Assembly: GCA_015179045.1 (NCBI GenBank)
Contig: WHUZ01000001.1
Location: 2,232,001-2,296,000, forward strand
DNA from: Kalaharituber pfeilii
Lineage: Eukaryota; Ascomycota; Pezizomycetes; Pezizales; Pezizaceae
DNA length: 64,000 nucleotides
Reading direction: 5' to 3'
Within the stretch, counting starts at the first letter, position 1, and each line of letters opens with the position of its first letter. Shown here one piece after another: positions 12,331 to 22,112 of the stretch. The position numbers were made by a program, and so were the translations under genes. The notes under the pieces were generated by a model that searched no databases, had not been told where the DNA came from, and saw nothing but the letters and a program-made list of their open reading frames with translations.

Positions 12331-14404
12331 ATGAGCGTTAGCTATGCCGAAGGGGTCCAAAAGAGCTCAACAGCCCCCAAGCCCCGCCGGCCCCGTAAGC
12401 CCAACCCCGCGAAACCTGCCCCCCCCCCGCGATCGTCACTACGCCTCTCTCTGACCACTCTACTGCCCTTCTCGCGCCCATCATCAAAGCGATTCAGAAC
12501 CGGCAGTATCCGACCGTGTTCAACGCGGCCGTCCGCATCGTCAACGACAACAAAAGCCACTCTGATGTGCCCGGAGCCCCGCCGGGGCTGCCGTATGTGG
12601 ATATATATGCATTGCTGATTGAGGCATGTGCACTGTTCCCAGGGTGCCTGATGCAGAACCTCGCGTGGACATTGTTCAACGAGATGAAGGAGCGAGGGAT
12701 GCGGCCCACGTCGGCCATCTACCATCATCTGTTACGCCTCCTATCCACATCCCCAGATTACCTGAAACGGAACCAGGTCCTAGCGGAGATGAAGCAGCGA
12801 TGGTTCCAGGTCAGTGAGGAAGGGTGGGAGTGGGTCGTGCGTGGACTGCTGAGGGATTATCAGTTTGAAAGGGCACTAGAGATTGTGGAGCAGAGGGTGG
12901 CGGAGGGGGCGGGAATCGGGAGGGAGACATGGGAGGAGGTGGTGATTGCGTTGGCGAAGGTGGGGGAGGTGAGCGAGGCGTGGAGGATAATGATGTTAGC
13001 GAGGGGGGAGTCGGCAAGGAGGGGAGAGGGCGAGGTGGGGAATAGGGCATGGTATGAGTTGTTGGTTGCTGCGGCGAGGGCACAACATGTTTGTTATCCC
13101 ATTTCTTCTCCTTTCTCCCTGCGGGGCGAATTTGGCGCATACATGTAGGTAGAGGCTAACTGGGCTGAGGAACAGCGGGATGCCACGTTGTGGACCTGGC
13201 GCTACATTCTTACTCTCAACCTCTTCCCCCCGACGACGGTATCCTAAATCTCCTCCTTGACGTCGCATCCCGGCACGGCCTCCCTGCACTCGCAACCTCG
13301 CTTCTCCGCGTCCTCGCGCCCCGCCAGGTGCCCTTCGAAGAGCACCACTTTGCTGCGTTGATCGAGATGTATCTCGTCATAAACGACATCCCGAAAGTCC
13401 TTTCCGTACTACAACTTATGCGAAGGGCAAGCACACCCCCGTCACGCAGCACCGTCAAGGCCATCGTCGAGGGGATGGGACGGTGGGGCGATAAGGAACT
13501 TGATGCTGCGGTGGAATGTGTGGGCAGGGAAGTCAAGGATAAAGGGAGGGTGGTAGATGTCGCGATGGTGGATGCACTGATAGGGGCATATGCGGGGAGG
13601 GGAAAGTTACGGGAGGCGTGGAGAGTGTACAAGTTGTGTTGGCAGTGGGATGTGAGCCCCGGGTTGGGCATGTTTAACTTCTTACTTGGAGGGTGCGCGA
13701 TGCCGTCGCCGAAGGAAGAAAACGCAGCGGCTGATGCAACGCCTGTACCTTTGATGGATTCCGGGTCGCGACAGGGTAATATTGACGGGGCGGCGGGGAA
13801 AGAGGGCAAAGAGGGCGAGGCGAAATTGAGCCAGCGCCGCTCGCAGGAGAGTTTGAAGAAGGAATTCGCAATGTATCTTGTGCATGAAATGACGGCGCTG
13901 GGGATCCATCCAGACGTGGAGACGTACGAACATCTAATCTACACGTGCCTCAACCACGCCGCCCGGCACGTCCCCGCCTTTAATGACCCGCCGACCCCGC
14001 TACCCCCACAAACCATCGGCGCCACGCGCCCAACGCTCTCCCGCTCTAGGAACAAGCCAATCTGGAAGCCTCAGCCCATCCCCCCGCCCACCGCCCTCTG
14101 CGACCCCGAATCCGAGTCCCTAAATAACGCATTCGAGTACCTTGAAGAAATGGTGCATTTTGCAAAATTCAGACCGAGGCAGTGGGTGTTGAGAAGGTTG
14201 TTGGAGGTTTGTTTGGGAAGGGACGACGAGAGGGTGGGGTGGGTGCTTGGAGAGATGGAGAATACGTGGGGATACTGGGGGAGAAAGGGGAGGGAATGGA
14301 GGCGGAGAGGGAAATGGTGGTGGGGTTTTGGAGGAGGGTTGAAGTGGGGGGATGGGGCGTGGAGGAGAGGAGAGGGGATGGGAGTGGGTGGGGGGAGTGG
14401 GTAA
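12331..14404 (+). CDS. pentatricopeptide-repeat-like protein, probably mitochondrial; possible frame break
   Basis: Helical-repeat protein resembling fungal PPR proteins of organellar RNA metabolism. Repeat-like pairs include WTLFNEMKERGMRPTSAIYH, WEWVVRGLLRDYQFERALEI, LIEMYLVINDIPKVLSVLQL, DALIGAYAGRGKLREAWRVY and YLVHEMTALGIHPDVETYEH. One intron is needed between about 13089 and 13175 (branch CTAAC, acceptor AACAG). The N-terminus is unusual: the frame from ATG 12331 (basic, Pro-rich, presequence-like) and the frame that carries the repeats (open from 12399) are offset and meet at a C10 run (12419-12428). One extra C would join them; otherwise an intron from about 12395 to 12489 is needed, with a poor AAAG acceptor. 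The C-terminal 60 residues are Gly/Trp/Arg-rich. The true start could lie upstream, at 12151. Confidence 0.75.
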
Positions 14405-14766
14405 GGTGTGGAAGGAGGAGTAGAAGGGAAGGGGGCAGGTGGGTGATGTGAGAGGAGGCTAAAACTGGGATGAGTGTAGATTGTATATAGCCTATCTTCT
14501 GTCAGCACTACATACATCTGCAGTAGAGGTTGTATTCACCCTGAGCGTTGCTTCTGTAACGTAAATATAACTCCGTATCCATCACCACCTCAACTGATAT
14601 AATGACATGGTTATAGCCTCTTTTAATCGTACCAAGAGGGTACTCTCTGATTTAGATGTTTATTTACTTATCAACTACTAAAATCCAGGCAATTCGTCAA
14701 GGGGTAAACTGCCCTAGGTTTATACACAACATGGAATGAATAACGAAGGCGTTCCTCTACCGTCAA
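14405..14766. other. convergent 3' spacer
   Basis: Between the stop codons of the PPR-like gene and the 85-residue gene. AT-rich unique sequence; no gene or repeat seen. Confidence 0.5.
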
Positions 14767-15262
14767 CTATGTCTGCGCATCTCTGGCTTTCTCGTGCTCA
14801 ATTACTTGTTTTGCCCACACTAGAGACACAAATCATCATGATTATCATCAGCCGTACACACCCAGACAAGTATCTTCATTCATGTGGGCAATGAAGGGAG
14901 GAACATACGACGGCTCGGGTAAAACCTTCCCTTCTCTGGGAACCTATCTCTCTCCTCAACGCGTGCGCTCAGCGACCAGACGGTGAGGGCAATGCCGAAG
15001 ATGGTGCCGCCCATGATGGCCGTGTTGGCCTTCCAGTTGGCCGGGCGGGAGTACCAGCCGCCAGAGGGGGACCAGACATGTTTGGGGTAGCTGTATGGTA
15101 GGCGGTGAAGGGATTAGTTGGGTGTTGCTGGAGGCCCTGGGCAGAGACAAATTGGATTGAAAGGGGGGTTACGGGATTTTGCCGCCGCCGCCCTGTGCAG
15201 GTAAGTGGGAGTGTTAGTTGATGGCTTGAGCTGGGGAGGTAGAGGAGAGGATAAGGTACCAT
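14767..15262 (-). CDS. small conserved single-span membrane protein (about 85 residues), four exons
   Basis: Built by hand from splice signals, since no exon is a long open frame. Exon 1 is the ATG alone (15262-15260), followed at once by donor GTACCT. Exon 2 begins after CTGCACAG and encodes GGGGKIP; the intron GTAACC...ATACAG joins it to YPKHVWSPSGGWYSRPANWK; the third intron (GTATGT...CTCTAG) joins FYPSR to LWAKQVIEHEKARDAQT and the stop TAG (14769-14767). All phases agree. A span of about 20 residues (TAIMGGTIFGIALTVWSLSA) could be a transmembrane helix. The sequence type (Gly-rich start, WSP-GGWY, basic tail) is one I associate with small fungal inner-mitochondrial-membrane proteins, possibly a complex I accessory subunit, but I cannot name it with certainty. 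It is divergent from the eS24 gene. Confidence 0.82.
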
Positions 15263-15759
15263 TGTCCTATCTCTCTATCGGTCCTGCGCTTGAGCGATGT
15301 TGTTGCTGTCGGATATGGCGCGGAGGTAAGTGGATGGGGAGATACGTCTCTATGAAATGAACCTCGAGCTTCCAGAAGACGGACGGTGTCAATTGACGTA
15401 CTACACTGCACTGCTTCAGAGCTGGATGCGGGAGTGGCTTGGCATAACTCATCTGAGGTTGCATCGCATATCGTCAGATATGCCAAGGCTTGTAACACGT
15501 GCAGGAGCCCGCAGTTACCCTCAATAACAGGGTTTGCCCTCTCACCTATCCGCTGCCAAGCCCACACGCAACCTTCCGCAAGGGCGAGAATTATGGCTCG
15601 GGAATTGTAACCTCCTCGACGATTACCGACGATACCCTATATCTACGCCCTACCACCATCAGCACCGAAGAGAATACTGTTTGTCGAGTTCACGACTTTG
15701 CGTACAGTTAAACACCGCTCAGGTCGAATTTCCAGTACCAAGGAACACAAATATCCACC
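15263..15759. promoter_or_regulatory. divergent promoter of the 85-residue gene and eS24
   Basis: 497 bases between two start codons on opposite strands. No coding potential is convincing. The eS24 side ends in an A/C-rich leader (ATATCCACC before the ATG). No specific factor site is claimed. Confidence 0.5.
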
Positions 15760-16443
15760 ATGTCTGACAGCCCAGTTACTATCCGCACCCGCAAGTTCCT
15801 CAGGAACCCCCTCCTTTCTAGGAAGCAGATGGTCGTGTACGTTTTCCTATAATGGTTGGCAATTGGAGAAGCAGGGAATGTAATTGGGGAATATGCCTTT
15901 AGGTTGACGGGGTGGAAGTGCCGTCACTGCAATTGATGGAAATTTGGCTAACATCGACTTGCCAATGCAGTGATGTCCTCCATCCTAACCGTGCCAGTAA
16001 GTTCTAGTTATATAGCAATTCCATATCCCATCGATACATAGGAAATAGTAATGGCTTATTGAATATTATTAGATGTCTCGAAGGATGAACTCCGAACCAA
16101 GATTGCCGAAATCTACAAGGTTGATAAGAACACTGTGTCGGTGTTCGGTTTCCGCACCCACTATGGTGGTGGCAAGACCACCGGCTTCGCCCTCATCTAC
16201 GACAGTTACGATGCTCTGAAGAAGTTCGAGCCCCATTACCGCCTTGTCCGATATGGAGAGGCTACCAAGGTTGAGAAACCCTCCCGACAACAACGTAAGT
16301 TCTAGTGAAATATTACATATATATGTCTTCATTCCGACTGACCATGCTTCCCTTATGCAGGAAAGCAACGCAAGAATAAGCAGAAACAGGTGCGTGGCAC
16401 CAGCAAGAATGCCGCTGCTGCCAAGGACAAGAAGAAGAAGTAG
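15760..16443 (+). CDS. rps24: 40S ribosomal protein eS24
   Basis: Structural protein of the small ribosomal subunit. Four exons: 15760-15836, 15971-15996, 16073-16294 and 16361-16443. They are joined by GTACGT, GTAAGT and GTAAGT donors and TGCAG, ATTAG and TGCAG acceptors, all in phase. The protein begins [20 protein letters not shown], continues with the conserved core ([37 protein letters not shown]) and ends in a lysine-rich tail ([10 protein letters not shown]). Length about 135 residues, as usual for the family. Codons are strongly C/G-ending, as expected for a highly expressed gene. Confidence 0.98.
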
Positions 16444-17365
16444 AGATCTCACTTTATCTCTCTTCCTCGTGCGCAACAAAATGGATGTACAGGGGAGCTC
16501 CTTTGGCTCTGCTGGTATCTTGGCGGTGTTGGTTTCATTCACTTTCTTCATTATCAATAATGTCCACATGGCGATCATTTGCATTATCGTTTCGACCAAA
16601 TGACAAACGGATATGTGCTGGTAATTGGTGAGCGATGGTAGCCATGTGATGGCCATGGCTTAAAATATATTTGGACGGGTATTTCATTTTCCTTCGGGTT
16701 TCTTCTGCTGTATTCTCTATTTCTTCTGTTTGTTTCTGGGCGAATTCAAAAGAAATCAGGTTATCTCGGTTGCAGGCGTCAGGAAATGATCATTGAGTTT
16801 TTGGCAATTGTCCTTTCAACCTGTTTAGGAACTCGGCCTTGTGAACAAGTGAAGAAAATTGTAAAATGGTGTGGATACTATTGAGATTTTGTGCTGGTAA
16901 TGAACGGACATGAAGACACGCCTACCGCAGTTGGCTTCTGCTACTTGGCTTCCTGTCGCACAAGCTGTTCTTAGTGGTGCATAAGCATTTGTAGTATTGC
17001 ATAAGAGCATAGCATATCCTGGCTCGCATTGTCGCGCTGCATGAGAAATCCCTGCAGCCCACCGCGCCCAGCGCTGCGCAGAGTTCCTCTAAGCCTCTTT
17101 AGACGTCCTGAGAACCACGACAACTTATCGAGACTAACTAATAACCTGACTCTCACGTCCCGCCATTCCACGCATCAGCCATCATCAGATTTCCAACCGC
17201 TAGCAACGGGTATTCGTCGCAGCTGAGCGGGAGGCAAGCATCCACAGCGGACGGCGCACGTCGTTCTCCGTCAATTCTCCTAACGGTCTTGCAACTTGCA
17301 GCATTTGCCTCTCTTGAACAAAGGAAGGACGGAAATTACGGTATAGACAGGAGCTCCAGTACAGC
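16444..17365. other. eS24 3' flank and nsp1 promoter
   Basis: No gene recognised on either strand. The minus-strand open frame opposite the eS24 exons (16069-16656) is a shadow. Confidence 0.5.
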
Positions 17366-19632
17366 ATGTCAAACAATCAAGGAGGTGGTCTTTTCGGGGC
17401 AGGCACTGGATCTTCTGGGCTGTTTGGGCAGCCATCGAATACTTCTACAACTTTTGGTGCCAATAATGCAGGTGGAAATAATCCTTCACCCTTTGGAACA
17501 ACCATCACGACCTCGGGTGGACTTTTTGGTGCAGGATCTAACGCTCAAGCGGCACCCACAGCAGATGGAGCAACAGCGGCGAACAAGCCGACATTCGGAG
17601 GTACCACTGGAGGTTCTTTATTTGGAAGCAACACACCCAGCTCTGGTTTCGCGAAACCTGCGACGCCTACTGGGAACCCATCTGCCTCCACTTCTACTGG
17701 ATTCAGTTTTGGTACTCCAGGGGTGTTTGGTGCGGGCGGTGATAAAGCATCAGCGCCAACAACTGGAGCAGGAGACGCAGCAAAACCATCAACATCGTTG
17801 TTCGGTGCGCCAACCCAACCCACGGATAAGGCGACGACTTCCACCCCCCAAACAGGGGGCTTCATGACTGCTAATGCGGGTGCCACGCCAGCTCCAACCA
17901 GTGGTCTCTTCGGTGCCAAACCAGCCCCCACAGGTATCGCTTCAAATCTCTTCGGCAGTCAGGCCAAACCTGGAGACAACAAACCAAGTGGACCGCTTTT
18001 TGGAGGTTTAAATGCCACTGCGACAAATAACCTATTTGGTGGAGGCGGGTCCACCTCAACGACGGCTCCGTCTACTGCGCCTAAACCGCTTTTCGCTACA
18101 ACTTCATCTAGTAAGTCCTCATGCATGTTGTACTCTACTGTATTGCTCTGACGATGTCATAGCTCCTGCAACTTCCGCGCCAGCTGCATCTACGACCACT
18201 ACCAGTACAACGACGCCATCACTCTTCGGTACCGCCACCGCATCCAAACCGACCTCTTTCTTTGGGACCCCTAATGCGGCTTCAACTCCTACAACCACTG
18301 CACCGTCCTCTAATCTTTTTGCAGGAGCCACAAATATATCATCGATATCTGCGCCAACGGCTTCCGCAAGCAACCTGTTTGGCGGTGCGCCATCAGGAGC
18401 AGACAAAGATAAGCCAGCAATGGCAACGCCGTCTACTACAAGTCTGTTTGGTGGTAGTGGAACTACTGGGGATAAATCGGCAAGCACTACCAGCTTGTTC
18501 GGTGGCGCGGCGGCTGGAGGAGATAAAACTGCAGCAACACCAACACCTGCCCCATCCACCAGTTCTACCCCAAGTCTCTTTAGTACGAAACCAGCAAGTA
18601 CTTCGGCCCCTTCAAGTGGCATACCTCCTTCAATCACTACAACTTCAACCCCATTTAAGGGTGGACTGTTTGGTAGCGGCTCAGCGCCAGCAACTACTTC
18701 CTCAGTGGCCCCAGGGAGTACAACTGCGGCCGCTGGTTCTCCTGCTATTGGAGGCGCTGACATTAAGGCTGCTGCCCCCGCAATGACTGCGTCTACATCA
18801 GCAGCTCCCGCTACCCCTGCTCAATCTAGGCTGAAGAATAAGTCTATGGAAGAGATCATGTCCCGCTGGTTGAATGACACTACTAAGTACAAGGCTCAAT
18901 TCCTTCGTCAAGCAGAAGAAATCAAGAAATGGGACCAGCTGCTAGTAGAAAACGGGGAGAAGATTTCTAAACTGTTCAATGACACTATAGAGGAGGAGAA
19001 GAAGCAGAGCAGGGTGGAGACGCAGCTGATGTACCTTGAAAACGAGCAGAATGAGTTAAGTGATATTCTGGATCATTATGAAGGTCAAGTAAAGGAATTA
19101 TTCCAGGGGCAGATGGGTGGGTATGAGGGCATGCAGCCAGCGGATCAGGAGAGAGAAAAGGCCTACCATCTTGCACAGAAGTTGAATGATCATTTGGAAC
19201 AAATGGGCAAAGATCTTGCGGGAATGATTGATGAGATCAATAAGGCATCGACTACCATTAACAAAACCACCAACCAAGAAGATCCGGTCAGTGCGGCCGT
19301 GCCTCAGTCACGTGATATGGGATGAAAAACTGACTTCTCTTGTGTTACAGCTTTCTCAGATCGTTAGGGTACTTAACAATCATCTCTCCAGCTTACAATG
19401 GATTGATACACATACAACAGCAATAGTAAAACTTCCCTTTCCTTATTTAACGTTCAGTTAGCATTGTGGGGTGGGCAGTTCTGGGCTAACGAAAACCTTG
19501 TTTCCCCACATATAGCAAGAGAAAATCCAAGAAGCGCAACGAAAGATCAAGGAGGGCTCCGGGGCTGGACAGCGGTACACTGACGATGACTTTTTGGCAT
19601 CGCATGCTTCATTCAGAGGGGGGTTCAGGTAG
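17366..19632 (+). CDS. nsp1: FG nucleoporin Nsp1/Nup62
   Basis: Central-channel nucleoporin of the nuclear pore. Four exons: 17366-18110, 18163-19286, 19351-19425 and 19516-19632 (donors GTAAGT, GTCAGT, GTAAAA). The N-terminal two thirds are a disordered Thr/Ser/Ala/Gly-rich FG domain with many GLFG, SLFG and NLFG units. Roughly 280 C-terminal residues form the Nsp1 coiled-coil domain (MEEIMSRWLNDTTKYKAQFL; QAEEIKKWDQLLVENG; LENEQNELSDILDHYE; LSQIVRVLNNHLSSLQWID), which assembles with Nup49/Nup57 and Nup82 in yeast. Ends ASFRGGFR. The minus-strand frames opposite the FG region are translations of its repetitive DNA. Confidence 0.95.
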
Positions 19633-20165
19633 TTGGATGTTGTGTGGGTTTAATGATGGGTTTTATGCTTTTATGTGATTTCTTCTTCGTGGTTTGACAT
19701 TGTCTGTGCATTTTTCCTGTTTACCTTGGAGCGAGTATGAAGCCTTTTCAAAAGTGTACACTAGGCTATTACTCTTGTAAGCTCTAGTCGAGGATGTTTG
19801 ATGGTAATTAGTACTGCGTGTGTCTATTTGCTCGGTAATGGTGGAAGAGATCAAAAATCTATGGCTGCATCATGTTAATAAGAAAAGAGCAATAGGCTTT
19901 GATAGTTCTTTTCTATCACGAAGTAGATTTTTCGGCTCCAGCAGGCCAGAACTTAGTGAAAAGGCCAGATGGCCCGGTTTCGAAATCGTATAAAGAACTC
20001 TTCCACCTTCTGACCCTCATCTTTCTCAACATGGTGAAATTATAATAACAACGTCTATTTCATAGTATCGAGCATTTTACTCATTTCTTGCTGTGACTGC
20101 TACTCTAGCAAAAGCTCCAAGACTCCTCATTATCACGAACTCTTTCGTGCCTCAGTCCAAAACAG
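19633..20165. other. spacer nsp1 / secreted-protein gene
   Basis: No gene seen; AT-rich 3' flank, then the promoter of the next gene. Confidence 0.5.
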
Positions 20166-21533
20166 ATGTCTTCCAAGATCTTCTTTCTCCGCTTGCCCAT
20201 TGTTTTGGCCTGCATGGTAGGCATTGCGACTACTTTTCCGGTTAGAATGCTCATCCGTCCTCTCAAACACGTTGGAGCCCTCCCAGATGACGTAGAGTCC
20301 CAATTTGGCATACCCCCAGTTGTTGAAACAGTTACCCTGATGCCAGTTGCTGAACCAGTCGCTGCAACAGCCACCACTACTACCTACTTCTTTGCCACTA
20401 CTGCGGCAGTCGACGTTACCCTCAACCCAACTCCGTCAATAGCTACCGGGAGTTTGACCAGCGCATTGAATACCTCTGTTCTTTCCACCTCAATCGCGGC
20501 TCCGTTCCAACTCGAGCCCCAGCCAAAGGCCGCGGTATACAATGCCACCAAGCTCGATCCCAAGCCGACACCCATAATCCGAGGGCACTCTGCCTCCATC
20601 GCAGCACTCCCACTCGGCAGCGACGCAGGCCAGCAACGAGAGCAGCATGTCCCTGTGGTGGTCTTGAACAGAGCATACGAGGCCCACGCGCCGTTCATGA
20701 CCGGGAAATTCGTGAATGTGACTTCGAGGGCAAACGCGACTGCTCCCGTCCATGTGCCCGTTCACGTTCCAGTCTCAAGCCCAGCAAAGGATAATAATAC
20801 CCTGATCATCACAACCACCTCGCCTGTAGCCAACTCGTACGCCTACAATGATGAGGAAGGAGCGGAGGACGTCGAGGACGACTACACCACCAGCAAAGGC
20901 GAAACCTCAACAGAAGACACAGTCCTCGTCTCCCAAATGCTCTCCATAACCCAAGTTGAGGCAATGTGCTTATTCTACCCCACCGCTGCCAATCGCGCAA
21001 TTTGCGCCTGTATCGTCGAGGGCTTCCACCGCAACGACATCGCCTTGATCAGCAGCGACTGTCTTCGTGAGGTGTTGCAGCGCAATGAAGTCAGTCCCGG
21101 CTACCCCACCTCTCCCGTTGCTGTCATCCCTCATGCTTCCTCCATCAGCGCCGACGACACCACAGCCACCTCTCCCATCACTGGACTCCACGCCGCGCCC
21201 TACATCCACAAGCGCTCCGCCATCTCCCAATCCCCTTACTGCCCTGCAACTTTCTCTAACGGTGACATCCATGTCATGGACACCTCGTGCATCCCTGCTC
21301 CTGGCGTCACAGAGCTCCTTGAAATCCAGGCGCAAGTCGACGTCGCCAGAGAGCGCATGCGACAAGATAATGTAGGCATGGAGGCGAAGATGGAGGGAGG
21401 AGAGATACAGATGGAGAAGGTGTTTGGGTATCCGGAAGATGAGGGAGACGTTGAGGAGATGATTGGGCGAATGAGTGAAGATGAATTGTTAGGGTTTTTG
21501 GAGAGTATGGAGAGGGAGTTTGGGTTTATTTGA
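20166..21533 (+). CDS. unknown secreted Thr/Ala/Val-rich protein
   Basis: Single-exon frame of 455 residues beginning with a likely signal peptide (hydrophobic FFLRLPIVLACMVGIATTFP after MSSKI). Residues 30-250 are low-complexity, rich in T, A, V and P, with several N-x-S/T sites (e.g. NVTSRANAT), as in glycosylated cell-surface proteins. A more structured part at about 255-310 has four to five cysteines (AMCLFYPTAANRAICACIVE, SDCLREV). Two further cysteines follow near 355-370 (SPYCPATF, TSCIPAPG), then a helical acidic C-terminus ending FLESMEREFGFI. There is no C-terminal hydrophobic GPI signal. The protein is not recognised; a secreted or wall-associated location is inferred from the signal peptide only. 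Confidence 0.75.
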   Translation: MSSKIFFLRLPIVLACMVGIATTFPVRMLIRPLKHVGALPDDVESQFGIPPVVETVTLMPVAEPVAATATTTTYFFATTAAVDVTLNPTPSIATGSLTSALNTSVLSTSIAAPFQLEPQPKAAVYNATKLDPKPTPIIRGHSASIAALPLGSDAGQQREQHVPVVVLNRAYEAHAPFMTGKFVNVTSRANATAPVHVPVHVPVSSPAKDNNTLIITTTSPVANSYAYNDEEGAEDVEDDYTTSKGETSTEDTVLVSQMLSITQVEAMCLFYPTAANRAICACIVEGFHRNDIALISSDCLREVLQRNEVSPGYPTSPVAVIPHASSISADDTTATSPITGLHAAPYIHKRSAISQSPYCPATFSNGDIHVMDTSCIPAPGVTELLEIQAQVDVARERMRQDNVGMEAKMEGGEIQMEKVFGYPEDEGDVEEMIGRMSEDELLGFLESMEREFGFI

Positions 21534-22112
21534 ACGTGACAGAAGCACTTGCGATTCAGAAATTAATTCTAGATAGTAACTACCGAGAGAGTGCTTTTAT
21601 ATATGTTAGATGGTAGAAGGCAAAGGAAACTTACACTAGGAGATTATTGGGGAGAAGAATCAAAGATTAACATGAGAGAAATCATAAACAGAAAAAACAA
21701 GTCAGAAACAGAACAAAAATGGGGAAAAATTCATTGTATCGAAGATATATGTATAATAAAGGAAAATAAGATTAGAATACATCTTTGTTAGTACTGGTAA
21801 GCATTGAAGTTAGAAACGACAAATTGTTGAAGCTACACTTACATATGCCTTTCTATGCACAAACTATATGTTTTTAAGGCAGTAACGGGAACTTTTGGTG
21901 GGCGCGTTACCCTGAATGCATACCCGCTTGATCAGCGTGCCAAGCTCATACCACTTATCATAGCGTTTTACGGAATGCACACTCAAAACTCCAAAAAACT
22001 TGCATCCCAGAAGCGTGAACGATAAGACAAGCAGCATGATATCACCGACGTCATTCTGATAAAACTACCATCATCACCAACCATCAATTGTGGCGTTCAA
22101 TTAATTCCGCAA
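21534..22112. other. spacer
   Basis: AT-rich; no gene seen. Open frames here are short and purine-biased. Confidence 0.5.

Noticed and set aside
16069..16656. 195-residue minus-strand frame
   Set aside because: Antisense of eS24 exons and introns.
18119..18763. 214-residue minus-strand frame
   Set aside because: Antisense of the Nsp1 FG repeats; Val/Pro/Ala-rich as expected from the reverse complement of Thr/Ser/Ala codons.
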